Translations under genes and position numbers: made by a program
The notes under the pieces: generated by a model
The model's input: only the letters and a program-made list of their open reading frames with translations
Databases searched by the model: none
What the model was told of the DNA's origin: nothing
Part shown: in pieces, positions 31,781 through 41,727 of the stretch
How positions within the stretch are numbered: position 1 is the first letter of the stretch
Layout of the letters: each line of letters opens with the position of its first letter
Source: DASYPQ01 sp036006425
GTDB taxonomy: Bacteria > Planctomycetota > UBA1135 > GCA-002686595
Length of the DNA: 64,000 nt
Assembly (NCBI GenBank): GCA_036006425.1
Contig: DASYPQ010000011.1
Coordinates: forward strand, 124,001 to 188,000
Reading direction: 5' to 3'

Positions 31781-31786
31781 ATGATA
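31781..31786 (-). promoter_or_regulatory. -10-like hexamer TATCAT
   Basis: On the reverse strand TATCAT would place the transcription start about three bases before the ATG at 31771, giving a near-leaderless message. One mismatch to the -10 consensus; no -35 box recognised. Confidence 0.35.
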
Positions 31787-31942
31787 ACCCAGCGAACGTG
31801 CGGAAGCCCTGTTCGTCAGCGGAATTGCGTGGCCTCCGGGGCATGGCGACGCTAGAGTCGTGCACTTCCAAGCTTTTCGGATTGCCGTCGCGGTCTTGCA
31901 ACTGAGCCGGCTCAACCAAGCAAGAACACGAGGCAAGCTCCC

Positions 31943-32260
31943 ATGGGAACGAAACTGTACGTCGGCAATCTGAGTTACGACGCGACCGAAGCCGGACTGC
32001 GCGCGGCCTTCCAGGCCGACGGACGCGACGTGCGCGAAGTCGCGTTGATCATGGACCGGGAAACGCAGCGTCCGCGCGGATTCGCGTTCGTGCAGATGGG
32101 CTCGGAGAAGGATGCGCAAGCCGCGATCGCGGCGCTCGACGGCAAGCAGCTCGACGGTCGCGCGATCCGAGTCAACGAAGCGCAGGACCGTCCCGCGGGC
32201 AATCGCAGCGGCGGCGGCGGCGGCGGCGGCGGCGGATACAGCGGCAGTCAACGCTACTAG
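31943..32260 (+). CDS. Glycine-rich RNA-binding protein with one RRM domain
   Basis: A 105-residue single-RRM protein. RNP2 is KLYVGNLSYD at the N-terminus and RNP1 is RGFAFVQM near residue 50. The aromatic residues that stack on RNA bases are present (Tyr6 in RNP2, Phe in RNP1). The C-terminus is a Gly/Ser tail of about 20 residues containing a run of nine Gly. This layout matches bacterial RNA-binding proteins of the cyanobacterial Rbp type, often cold- or stress-linked. It is divergent from the Ala/Lys-rich gene at 31771. Confidence 0.93.
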   Translation: MGTKLYVGNLSYDATEAGLRAAFQADGRDVREVALIMDRETQRPRGFAFVQMGSEKDAQAAIAALDGKQLDGRAIRVNEAQDRPAGNRSGGGGGGGGGYSGSQRY

Positions 32261-32366
32261 CGTTTCGATTGCATCCGTCAGGCGGTGACTGGATCGTCAT
32301 CGCGTCCGATTCCGCGGTGTCGTATTTGAATTCGCGACGATCGGGCGCCTCGCCCCAGCATCGCGG

Positions 32367-35300
32367 ATGAACACGTTCACGAGGTCGACACGCGACATCC
32401 ACGTGTCCGCCTCGTCCATGGGCGATCTCCAGGAGCCGATCCGCGGGGAAGTCCTCGGCGTCGAGCGACTCGAGCAGACAGCGCACGATCTCGCGACCTC
32501 GCACCGCCTCGGCCTGCCCGGGCGCAGGCGCCATCCGCTCCTCGCGCGCCTCGAGGACAACGGCCGTGTCCTGCGGGCCTGCCATCGCGCGATCGCCGCG
32601 GCGGTCCGTGAAGAGCGCTCGATCACGCCCGCCGCCGAGTGGCTCGTCGACAACTTCCACATCGTCGAAGAGCAGTGGCGGCAGATCCGCGAGGACCTCC
32701 CGCCGGCGTTCTATCGCCAGCTACCGGTGCTCGCGGACGGTCCGCTCGTCGGATACCCGCGCGTCTACGCTCTCGCGTGGGCCTTCATCGAGCACACCGA
32801 CAGCCGCGTCGACGTCGAGAACCTCCGCCGCTTCGTCCTCTCGTACCAGCGCGTCCAGCCGCTCTCGATGGGCGAGCTGTGGGCATTGCCGATCGCCCTC
32901 CGCCTGCTGCTCGTCGAGAACCTGCGCCGGCTGACGGAGAACATCGTGCAGCGCCGCGGGACGCGGCAGGCGGCCGACGAACTGGCCGATGCGCTCCTCG
33001 GGATCCACGAGTCGCCGGATGCCGCGGGCGCCGCGCTCGCGGAACTCGAGCAGACCCCGCTTCCGACCTCCTTCGTCGTGCAGCTCGTCCATCGCCTGCG
33101 CGATCAGGATCCCTCGCGGACGCCGGGTCTCGCCGTGCTGACCCGGCGACTCGAGGCCGCCGGGCTCGTCGCCGACGAGATCGTCCGCGAGGAGCACCAG
33201 CGGCAGGTGGCGACGCACCTCACGGTGCGCAACGTGATCACGAGCATGCGGCTCTGCTCCGCCGCGGACTGGAAGGAGTTCTTCGACGGAGTCAGCGTCG
33301 TCGAGGCGATCCTGCGGCGCGGGACGCGCGTGGCCGAAATGGATTTCGCCACGCGGGACCGCTACCGGCACGAGGTCGAGGATCTCGCCCGCCGCTCCGC
33401 GTTCGGGGAGATCGAGATCGCCGAGCGCGTCGTGGCGCGCGCGCAGGTCGGCGCGGACGGCGGGGTATCGGAAGTCGCGCGCGAACGCCTGTCCGATCCG
33501 GGCCACTACCTGATCGGAGGCGGCCGACGCGCGTTCGAGCGCGAGCTCGCGTTCCGCCCGCCGTGGAAGCTCCGGATCCGGCGGGCCTACGTCCGACTCG
33601 GCGCGGCCGGGTACATCACCGCGCTGCTCCTCGTGACGGTCGTGCTCGCCGCGCTCCCGGTCGCGCTGACGATCGCGGAGGGCGGCGACCCGTTCGTCGC
33701 CGGAGCGCTCGGCCTGCTCGCGCTCTTCCCGGCTTCCGCGTTGGCGATCGCGCTCGTCAACCTCCACGTCGTGTCGGTGCTGGGTCCGGAGCGCCTGCCG
33801 AGGCTCAGCCTCGAGGACGGCGTGCCGCGCGAGCTGCGCACGCTCGTCGCGATCCCGACGATGCTCCACGACGAGGAGCAGGTCCGCGAGCAGGTCCACC
33901 GGCTCGAAGTGCACTTCCTCTCGAACAGCGACGGCGAGCTGCACTTCGCGCTGCTCAGCGATCCGCTGGACGCGGAGGTCGAGCTCACGGACGCCGACGA
34001 GCGCCTGTTCGCGGTCGCGCTGGAGGAGATCGCGCGGCTGAACTCCCTCCACGGCGCGGCGCCCGACGGAAGCGCCCGCTTCCTCATCCTCCACCGTCGC
34101 CGCGTGTGGAACGAACGCGAGGAGCGCTGGATGGGCTGGGAACGCAAGCGCGGCAAGCTCCACGAGCTGAACCGGCTGCTCCGTGGCGCGACCGACACGA
34201 CGTTCGTGACGCGGCACGACCCGGCCGCGCAGGTCCCGGGGGGCGTCCGCTTCGTCATCACGCTCGACGCGGACACGCGCCTTCCCCTCGGCGCGGCGCG
34301 GGAGCTGGTCGGTGCGCTGGCGCACCCGCTCAATCGCGCCATGCACGACGACCGGACCGGTCTCGTCGTCGAAGGCTACGGCGTGCTGCAGCCGCGTATC
34401 ACCGCCACGCTGCCCACCGAGGGAGGAGGCTCGATCTTCCAGCAGATCTTCGCCGGTCCGCAGGGCAGCGATCCGTACGCGTTCGCCGTTTCCGACGTCT
34501 ACCAGGATCTGTTCGGCGCTGGCATCTACATCGGCAAGGGCATCTACGACGTCGACGCGTTCGAGCGCGCGCTGCGAGGCCGGGCGCCGGACAACGCGTT
34601 GTTGAGTCACGATCTCTTCGAAGGATTGTTCGCGCGGGCAGGCCTCGCGACCGACGTAGAGCTCTACGAGGAATACCCGACGCACTACGGGTTCGCCTCC
34701 GCGCGCTCACACCGCTGGGCGCGCGGCGACTGGCAGCTCCTCCCCTGGCTCGGCCCGCGCATTCCCGCGGCGGGAGGCGCGCGCACGTCGAATCCGATCC
34801 CCGCGATCGGACGCTTCCAGATCGCCGACAATCTGCGGCGCACACTCGTCGCGCCGGCATCGTTCTGCATGCTCGCCGTCTCGTGGCTCGCGTGGGAGAG
34901 TCGACCGGCAGCGTGGCTCGCGCTCCTCGTCGCGTGCGTCGCGATCCCGAGCTTCCTGCCGGTGGTCGCCCTGCTCGTTCCGCGGCGCAAGGGGATCGGC
35001 AAGCGCGTGTTCGCCCGGCGCATCGAGAGCGAGCTCTTCACGGCGACGGTGCAGAGCACCCTCGCGCTCGTCTTTCTCGCGCACCAGGCGTGGGTCATGG
35101 GAGACGCGGTCGTGCGCACGCTCGCGCGGCTCGTGACGCGCAGGAGACTGCTCGAGTGGGTTACCGCGGCGCGCGCGCGGGCGGCCCTCCGCTTCGATCT
35201 CGAGGGATTCGTCCGCTTGCAGACGCCGGCGCTGGCCGTCTCGTTCGGCGTCCTGGTCGTGACCGCGAGCGTGCAGCCGACGCATCTTCCGTTCGCTCTC

Positions 35301-38300
35301 CCGCTCGTCGTGGGCTGGCTCGCGGCACCTGGGATCGCGCGCTGGATCAGCCTGTCGCCCCGCGAGCGCGACGGCGCGCCGTTGACCGAGGCAGACCGCT
35401 CGTACCTGAGGCGCATCGCGCGTCGCACGTGGATGTTCTTCGAGGTCTGCGTGGGGTCCGCGGACAACGACCTCCCGCCCGACAATCTCCAGGAGGACTC
35501 CCCGCCGGTCCTCGCTCACCGCACCTCGCCGACGAACATCGGCGCCTATCTCCTCTCCGTCGTCAGCGCGTACGACCTCGGATGGATCGGCGCGACCGAG
35601 ATGGCGGAGCGCATCGAGCGCACGTTCGCGACGCTCGACCGGCTCGAGCGACACCGCGGCCATTTCTTCAACTGGTACGGGACGCAGGACCTCGCTCCGC
35701 TCGAGCCGCGCTACGTCTCGACCGTCGACAGCGGCAACCTGTTCGCGCACCTGATCGCGCTGCGCCAGTCTTGCCTCGAGATCGCGCACGCCTCGCCGGA
35801 TCCGTCGCGCGCGCTGGCTGGGCTGCGCGACGCGCTGGTCCTCGTCCGCGAGAGCCTGCCTTTCGTCGAGGAGGATCGACGCGAGGGGACGGTCACCCGC
35901 CGACAACTCGTGCACGCACTCGACGCGGTCGAGAGCCTCGTCGCCGCGAAATCGACGATGGACTGGGATCTCCGTCTGCGCGAGCTCCAGGAGCACGCCT
36001 CGACGCTCGCGGACATCGGCCAGGCCCTCGCGGCGGAGCGCGGCGACGCGCCCTACGCCGGGGTGCACGACGCGCTGCGCGCTGTGCGCGACTGCGTCCG
36101 GAGCCACGCGCGCGACATGGGCGTCCCGCTCGCGACCCGGCTCGAGGCGCTCGCCGACCGCGCCGCCGCCTACGCGGATGCGATGGACTTCCGCTTCCTC
36201 TATGTGCCGGCGCACCGGCTCTTCTCGATCGGCTACCGGCTCGAGGACGGCCGGCTCGATCCCGGGTTCTACGACCTGCTCGCGTCGGAGGCGCGCGTCG
36301 CGAGCTACATCGCGATCGCGCGCGGCGACGTCCCGGCCGATCACTGGTTCGGTCTCCGGCGCACGCTCGTACCCGTCGGCACCGGCCTCGCGCTCGCGTC
36401 GTGGACGGGATCGATGTTCGAGTACTTGATGCCGAACCTCGTGATGTACCCGCCGGCGAACAGCCTGCTCGAGCAGACGGGACGGCGCGCGATCGAGGAG
36501 CACCGGAGCTACGCGGGAGCGCGCGGAGTCCCCTGGGGGATCTCGGAGTCGGCGTTCAGCACGCGCGATCTCAACGGCACGTACCAGTACAAGGGCTTCG
36601 GCGCTCCCCGCCTCGGCCTCCGGCGCGGGCTCGGCGAAGACCTGGTGATCGCTCCGTACGCGACGGCGCTCGCAGCGATGGTCGACGCGAAGGCCGCGAT
36701 CCGGAACTTCGAGCACCTCGAGCGCGAAGGCGCGTTCGGCCCCTTCGGCTTCTACGAGGCGGTCGACTACAGCGCATCGCGACTTCCGGAGAAGGCGCGG
36801 CTCGCCGTCGTGACCGCGTACATGGCGCACCACCAGGGCATGAGCCTCGTCGCGATCGCGAACGTGCTGAACTCCGGTGCGATGCGGACCCGCTTCCACG
36901 CGGAACCGCTGTCGCAGGCCGCCGAGCTCCTGCTCCAGGAGCGCACGCCGCACGGCGTCGCGATCGCGCGGACGCGCGGCGAGGACATCGACACGCACCT
37001 CCACGTCCGGGACTTCGTGACGCCGGTGCTGCGTCGGTTCTCGTCGCCGCACGACACGCCTCCGCGCACGCACCTGCTCTCGAACGGGCGCTACTCGGTG
37101 ATGATCACCGCCGCGGGATCCGGGTACAGCCGCTGGCAGGAGCTCGCCGTCACGCGCTGGCGGGAGGACGTCGCGTGCGATCCGTGGGGGAGCTACGTCT
37201 TCGTCCGCGACGTCGATCGCGATCTCGTCTGGTCCGCCGGCTATCAGCCGACCGGCGTCGAGCCGGACGCGTACGAAGTCGCCTACTACGAGGACCGGGC
37301 CGAGTTCCACCGCCGCGACAACTCGATCGCGACGACGCTGGAGATCGCCGTCTCTGCGGAGGACGACGCGGAGGTCCGCCAAGTCACCTTGGCGAACCTC
37401 GGCCTGACCACGCGGGAGCTCGAGCTGACGTCGTACGCGGAGATCGTGCTCGCGCCTCAGGCGGCCGACGCGGCGCACCCGGCGTTCTCGAACCTGTTCG
37501 TGCAGACCGAATTCGAGCAGTCCGGCGCGCTGCTCGCGACGCGGCGCGCGCGATCGGAGACCGAGACGAGCGTCTGGGCCGCGCACGTGATGGCCGTCGA
37601 CGGCGAGCCGGTCGCGACGCTGCAGTTCGAGACCGACCGCGCGCGCTTCCTCGGCCGCGGGCGATCGATCGCGAACGCGAGCGCGATCCGCGACGGGAGG
37701 CCGCTCTCCGGCACGGCGGGATCGCCGCTCGATCCGATCTTCAGCCTGCGCCGGCGCGTGCGCCTCGCGCCGGGCGCGACCGCGCGCATCACCTTCACGA
37801 CGCTCGTCGCACCGACGCGCGACGCCGCGCTGGCGCTCGCCGGAAAGTACCGCGAGTCGACGATCTTCGAGCGGACGGCGAACCTGGCCTGGACGCAGGC
37901 CCAGGTCCAGCTGCGGCACCTCGGGATCGACGCCGACGAGGCCCACGTCTTCCAGCGCCTGGCGACGCGGATCATCTACTCCGACCCGAGCCTGCGGGGC
38001 GCGCCCGAGCTCCTGCAAGCCAACCGCCGCGGGCCGTCAGGACTGTGGCCGCACCGCATCTCCGGCGATCTCCCGATCCTCGTCGCGCTCGTCGAGCACG
38101 ACGAGGACCTCGACATGGCGCGTCAGGTCGTCCGCGCGCACGAGTACTGGCGGATGAAGGGTCTGGCGGTCGACGTCGTGATCGTCAACGAGGAGCCGAC
38201 GAGCTACGGCGAAGGCCTGCACGTCGCGCTCGAGGCCTTGCTGCGCACGCGCACGGCGTCACCCGTGGCAGGGCCTCGCCCGGATCGCGGCACCGTGTTC

Positions 38301-40904
38301 CTGCTCCGGGGCCGGCACCTCCCGCCCGCGGACAGGGATCTCCTCCTCGCGTCCGCGCGCGCGATCCTGCGCCCGCGGCACGGCACGATCGCCGAGCAGA
38401 TCGTCCGGCTCCTGCGTCGATTGCCCGCGCGCGCGGCGCCTCGTCCTCCGCGGCCGACGCCGCCGCGCGACGAGATCCCGACGCCGCACCTCGATCTCGA
38501 GTTCTTCAACGGCCTCGGCGGCTTCGAGCGCGGCGGATCCGACTACGCGATCGTGCTCGGCGAGCGGCAGTGGACTCCCGCCCCGTGGATCAACGTGATC
38601 GCGCAGCCCAAGTTCGGCTTCCAAGTCTCCGAATCCGGCGCGGGCTACACCTGGGCGGAGAACAGCCGCGAGAACCAATTGACGCCGTGGTCCAACGACC
38701 CCGTGACCGACCCGTGCGGAGAGGCCTTCTACGTCCGCGATGAGCAGAACGGCGAGCTGTGGTGCCCGACGGCGCTTCCGATCCGCGAGGAATCCCCTTA
38801 CGTCGCGCGCCACGGTCACGGGTCGAGCCGCTTCTCCCACACGAGCCACGGCATCGAGCTCGAGCTCCTCCAGTTCGTGCCGCTGGACGACCCGATCAAG
38901 ATCTCGCGACTCACCCTCGAGAACCTCTCCGGGCGGCGCCGCACGCTCTCCGTCACGGCGTACGTCGAGTGGGTGCTCGGCTCGTCGCGCGCCGTCTGCG
39001 CACCGTTCGTCATCACCTCGCTGGATGTCGAGACGAACGCGATCCTCGCGCGCAATCCCTGGAACGAGGAGCGCGGCGCGCGCGTCGCCTTCGCGGACCT
39101 CGGGGGCGCACAGAAGACCTGGACCTGCGACCGCATCGAGTTCCTCGGGCGCAACGGCGGACTCGAGCGGCCCGCGGCGCTCGCGCTCGGAGCCGTCCTC
39201 GCGGGGAAGACCGGTGCGGGTCTCGATCCCTGCGCTGCGCAGCAGACGCGCATCGAGCTCGCACCCGGAGAGCGCGCCGAGGTCCTGTTCTTCCTCGGCG
39301 ACGCCGCGAACGAGGAAGTGGCCAAGGCCCTCGTCAAGAAGTACCGCCGGGTCGACTTCGAACGGACCCTCGCCGCAGTGCGCACGCGCTGGAAGGACGT
39401 CCTCGGCGCCCTGGAGGTGCGGACTCCGGATCGCTCGTTCGACTTGATGATCAACGCGTGGCTGCTCTACCAGACGCTCGCGTGCCGCGTGTACGCGCGT
39501 TCGGCGTTCTACCAGGGCGGCGGCGCGTACGGATTCCGCGACCAGCTGCAGGATGTCATGGCCCTGTGCGTCGCCGATCGGACGATCACGCGGGAGCATC
39601 TCCTGCGCTGCGCCTCGCGCCAGTTCGTCGAGGGCGACGTGCAGCACTGGTGGCACGCCGGATCGGGTCGCGGAGTGCGCACACGGATTTCGGACAGCCT
39701 CCTCTGGCTCCCGTTCGCGCTGCTGCGCTACGTCGAAGTCACCGGCGACGACGACGTGCTCGACGCGACCGCTTCCTTCCTCGAGGGGCCGGAGCTCGAG
39801 CCCGGGCAGGCCGACGCCTACTTCGTTCCCCGCGTCTCGCGGGACTCGGCCACGCTGTTCGAGCACTGCGCGCGCGCGATCGATCGCAGTCTCACCCGCG
39901 GCCCGCACGGCCTTCCGTTGATGGGGACCGGCGACTGGAACGACGGCATGAATCGCGTCGGCCAGGATGGTCGCGGCGAGAGCGTGTGGCTCGCCTGGTT
40001 CTCGAGTTCGATCCTTCCGCGCTTCGCCGCGATCGCCGAGCAACGCGGAGAAGCGGAGCGCGCGCGGCGCTGGCGCGAATACCTCGCCGCGACGAAGGTC
40101 GCGGTCGAGAGCGCGGGCTGGGACGGCGACTGGTACCTGCGCGCGTTCTTCGACGACGGAGCGCCGCTCGGCACGGCGAAGGACCAGGAATGTCGCATCG
40201 ACTCGATCGTGCAGTCGTGGGCCGTGCTCTCGGGCGCCGCCGACGCGACGCGCGCCGCGCGCGCGATGGCGGCGGTCGACGAGTACCTCGTGCGACGCGG
40301 TGACGGGCTGGTGCTCCTCTTCACTCCGCCGTTCGAGCGCACCCCGCGGGATCCGGGCTACATCAAGGGCTATCTGCCGGGCGTGCGCGAGAACGGGGGA
40401 CAGTACACGCACGCCGCGGCGTGGGCCGTGTGCGCGTTCGCCGAGCTCGGCCTCGGCGACCAGGCGGGCGAGCTCTTCTCGATCCTCAACCCGATCAATC
40501 GATCCGCCACGCGCGCCGGTCTCTACCGTTACCGGGTGGAGCCGTACGTCATGGCCGGCGACGTGTACTCGGTCTCGCCGCATCTCGGGCGGGGCGGGTG
40601 GACGTGGTACACGGGGTCGGCGGGGTGGATGTACCGCGCCGGAATCGAGTGGATCCTCGGGTTCCGGCTCCGCGGCACGGAGCTCTTCCTCGATCCCTGC
40701 ATCCCGCGCGCCTGGCCGGGCTTCCAGATCACTTTTCGGTACCACAGCGCGGTCTACGCGGTCGTTGTGGAGAACCCGCGCGGCGTCATGCGCGGGGTGA
40801 AGAGCATCGAGGTCGACGGCGTGCGTCTCGCTGCAGGCGTGCGCGCGATCCCGCTGACGGCGGACGGCCGCCGCCACGAGGTGCGCGTGCTCCTCGATGC
40901 CTGA
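32367..40904 (+). CDS. ndvB: Cyclic beta-1,2-glucan synthase (NdvB/Cgs-like)
   Basis: A 2845-residue membrane enzyme that makes periplasmic cyclic beta-1,2-glucans from UDP-glucose. Order: N-terminal soluble region (about 30-400) with the family block LVDNFHIVEEQWRQIREDLP; membrane helices near 410-470; a GT84 glycosyltransferase domain with DADTRLP (about 633) and RSHRWARGDWQ (about 780); further membrane helices (about 830-990); a glucoamylase-like/DUF3131 region (about 1050-1510); and C-terminal GH94 phosphorylase-type modules with the catalytic Asp2523 in GTGDWNDGMN. Length agrees with rhizobial and Brucella enzymes. It stands alone, 106 bases after the RRM gene. These glucans act in osmotic adaptation and host contact. 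Confidence 0.93.
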   Translation: MNTFTRSTRDIHVSASSMGDLQEPIRGEVLGVERLEQTAHDLATSHRLGLPGRRRHPLLARLEDNGRVLRACHRAIAAAVREERSITPAAEWLVDNFHIVEEQWRQIREDLPPAFYRQLPVLADGPLVGYPRVYALAWAFIEHTDSRVDVENLRRFVLSYQRVQPLSMGELWALPIALRLLLVENLRRLTENIVQRRGTRQAADELADALLGIHESPDAAGAALAELEQTPLPTSFVVQLVHRLRDQDPSRTPGLAVLTRRLEAAGLVADEIVREEHQRQVATHLTVRNVITSMRLCSAADWKEFFDGVSVVEAILRRGTRVAEMDFATRDRYRHEVEDLARRSAFGEIEIAERVVARAQVGADGGVSEVARERLSDPGHYLIGGGRRAFERELAFRPPWKLRIRRAYVRLGAAGYITALLLVTVVLAALPVALTIAEGGDPFVAGALGLLALFPASALAIALVNLHVVSVLGPERLPRLSLEDGVPRELRTLVAIPTMLHDEEQVREQVHRLEVHFLSNSDGELHFALLSDPLDAEVELTDADERLFAVALEEIARLNSLHGAAPDGSARFLILHRRRVWNEREERWMGWERKRGKLHELNRLLRGATDTTFVTRHDPAAQVPGGVRFVITLDADTRLPLGAARELVGALAHPLNRAMHDDRTGLVVEGYGVLQPRITATLPTEGGGSIFQQIFAGPQGSDPYAFAVSDVYQDLFGAGIYIGKGIYDVDAFERALRGRAPDNALLSHDLFEGLFARAGLATDVELYEEYPTHYGFASARSHRWARGDWQLLPWLGPRIPAAGGARTSNPIPAIGRFQIADNLRRTLVAPASFCMLAVSWLAWESRPAAWLALLVACVAIPSFLPVVALLVPRRKGIGKRVFARRIESELFTATVQSTLALVFLAHQAWVMGDAVVRTLARLVTRRRLLEWVTAARARAALRFDLEGFVRLQTPALAVSFGVLVVTASVQPTHLPFALPLVVGWLAAPGIARWISLSPRERDGAPLTEADRSYLRRIARRTWMFFEVCVGSADNDLPPDNLQEDSPPVLAHRTSPTNIGAYLLSVVSAYDLGWIGATEMAERIERTFATLDRLERHRGHFFNWYGTQDLAPLEPRYVSTVDSGNLFAHLIALRQSCLEIAHASPDPSRALAGLRDALVLVRESLPFVEEDRREGTVTRRQLVHALDAVESLVAAKSTMDWDLRLRELQEHASTLADIGQALAAERGDAPYAGVHDALRAVRDCVRSHARDMGVPLATRLEALADRAAAYADAMDFRFLYVPAHRLFSIGYRLEDGRLDPGFYDLLASEARVASYIAIARGDVPADHWFGLRRTLVPVGTGLALASWTGSMFEYLMPNLVMYPPANSLLEQTGRRAIEEHRSYAGARGVPWGISESAFSTRDLNGTYQYKGFGAPRLGLRRGLGEDLVIAPYATALAAMVDAKAAIRNFEHLEREGAFGPFGFYEAVDYSASRLPEKARLAVVTAYMAHHQGMSLVAIANVLNSGAMRTRFHAEPLSQAAELLLQERTPHGVAIARTRGEDIDTHLHVRDFVTPVLRRFSSPHDTPPRTHLLSNGRYSVMITAAGSGYSRWQELAVTRWREDVACDPWGSYVFVRDVDRDLVWSAGYQPTGVEPDAYEVAYYEDRAEFHRRDNSIATTLEIAVSAEDDAEVRQVTLANLGLTTRELELTSYAEIVLAPQAADAAHPAFSNLFVQTEFEQSGALLATRRARSETETSVWAAHVMAVDGEPVATLQFETDRARFLGRGRSIANASAIRDGRPLSGTAGSPLDPIFSLRRRVRLAPGATARITFTTLVAPTRDAALALAGKYRESTIFERTANLAWTQAQVQLRHLGIDADEAHVFQRLATRIIYSDPSLRGAPELLQANRRGPSGLWPHRISGDLPILVALVEHDEDLDMARQVVRAHEYWRMKGLAVDVVIVNEEPTSYGEGLHVALEALLRTRTASPVAGPRPDRGTVFLLRGRHLPPADRDLLLASARAILRPRHGTIAEQIVRLLRRLPARAAPRPPRPTPPRDEIPTPHLDLEFFNGLGGFERGGSDYAIVLGERQWTPAPWINVIAQPKFGFQVSESGAGYTWAENSRENQLTPWSNDPVTDPCGEAFYVRDEQNGELWCPTALPIREESPYVARHGHGSSRFSHTSHGIELELLQFVPLDDPIKISRLTLENLSGRRRTLSVTAYVEWVLGSSRAVCAPFVITSLDVETNAILARNPWNEERGARVAFADLGGAQKTWTCDRIEFLGRNGGLERPAALALGAVLAGKTGAGLDPCAAQQTRIELAPGERAEVLFFLGDAANEEVAKALVKKYRRVDFERTLAAVRTRWKDVLGALEVRTPDRSFDLMINAWLLYQTLACRVYARSAFYQGGGAYGFRDQLQDVMALCVADRTITREHLLRCASRQFVEGDVQHWWHAGSGRGVRTRISDSLLWLPFALLRYVEVTGDDDVLDATASFLEGPELEPGQADAYFVPRVSRDSATLFEHCARAIDRSLTRGPHGLPLMGTGDWNDGMNRVGQDGRGESVWLAWFSSSILPRFAAIAEQRGEAERARRWREYLAATKVAVESAGWDGDWYLRAFFDDGAPLGTAKDQECRIDSIVQSWAVLSGAADATRAARAMAAVDEYLVRRGDGLVLLFTPPFERTPRDPGYIKGYLPGVRENGGQYTHAAAWAVCAFAELGLGDQAGELFSILNPINRSATRAGLYRYRVEPYVMAGDVYSVSPHLGRGGWTWYTGSAGWMYRAGIEWILGFRLRGTELFLDPCIPRAWPGFQITFRYHSAVYAVVVENPRGVMRGVKSIEVDGVRLAAGVRAIPLTADGRRHEVRVLLDA

Positions 40905-41066
40905 GCGCGGCCGGTCTGCAAGTTTGGCCCGTCGAGCCCGCGACGGATGCAGAAATTACAACGTGGGAAGGCGCGGACCCCGGAGACGGTCGGATTCGCG
41001 ATGGCATCCAACTTGCCTTGGCGGCCGCAGCTGAGACGCCCCACGACTCCAACGCAAGGTGCATCC

Positions 41067-41720
41067 ATGTCCACTGAACGACTCGTGCATTGCCTCGTCC
41101 TCGCTCTGTTGTCCGGCTGCGCGTCGACAACTTCCAATCCGAAGCCTGCCACGTCCGTTCCCCAGTGGGACCAAAAGGCCTCACCGCCGGCGGAAAACAC
41201 CGGCGCGGGCGTGACGCTGCCCGCCGACACGACCGATCTCGCGGGGCTCTCCGCCGCCGGTGATCACGGCGGCAAGGCCGGGCAGTGGGAAGTGACCCTC
41301 GGCGCCTCGGGAGCGAGCGACAAGAACTTCGACGCCGGCTCGGCATCGGGCGCCGGCAGCCTCGGCTACTTCCTCTCCGATCACTTCGAGCTCTCCGCGC
41401 GGCAGACCGCGAACTTCTTCGATTCGGGCGCGAGCGGCTCGGACACGAACGCGTCGACGAGTCTCGCCGCGGACATCAACTTCGGCTCGGGCAGCTTCCG
41501 TCCCTTGCTCGGCGTCAGCGCCGGCTACATCTACGGCGACGGCGTCCACGAGACGTGGATGGGTGGACCCGAAGGGGGCTTCAAGATCTACGTCAAGGAG
41601 GACGTGTTCATCCAGCTCCTCGCGCAGTACCAGTACTTCTTCGAGAGCAGTGACGACATCGACGACCAGTTCGACACCGGGTCGCTGGTCTACTCGCTCG
41701 GCTTCGGCATCAACTTCTGA
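41067..41720 (+). CDS. Outer-membrane beta-barrel lipoprotein
   Basis: A 217-residue protein with a lipoprotein signal peptide (MSTERLVHCLVLALLSGCAS). A linker follows, then an eight-strand-like barrel (WEVTLGASGASD, LGYFLSDHFELSARQTANFF, FRPLLGVSAGYIYGDG, DVFIQLLAQYQYFF) ending in the aromatic C-terminal residue of outer-membrane barrels (GFGINF). The longer upstream frame was rejected because no signal peptide would result. The response-regulator gene starts seven bases after its stop, so the barrel may be a target or an accessory of that regulation. Confidence 0.82.
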   Translation: MSTERLVHCLVLALLSGCASTTSNPKPATSVPQWDQKASPPAENTGAGVTLPADTTDLAGLSAAGDHGGKAGQWEVTLGASGASDKNFDAGSASGAGSLGYFLSDHFELSARQTANFFDSGASGSDTNASTSLAADINFGSGSFRPLLGVSAGYIYGDGVHETWMGGPEGGFKIYVKEDVFIQLLAQYQYFFESSDDIDDQFDTGSLVYSLGFGINF

Positions 41721-41727
41721 GCGGGCC

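Noticed and set aside
32639..40877. Several frames of 870-2030 codons inside the glucan synthase gene on both strands
   Set aside because: They mirror the codon bias of the real 2845-codon gene; none shows a domain, signal peptide or ribosome site.
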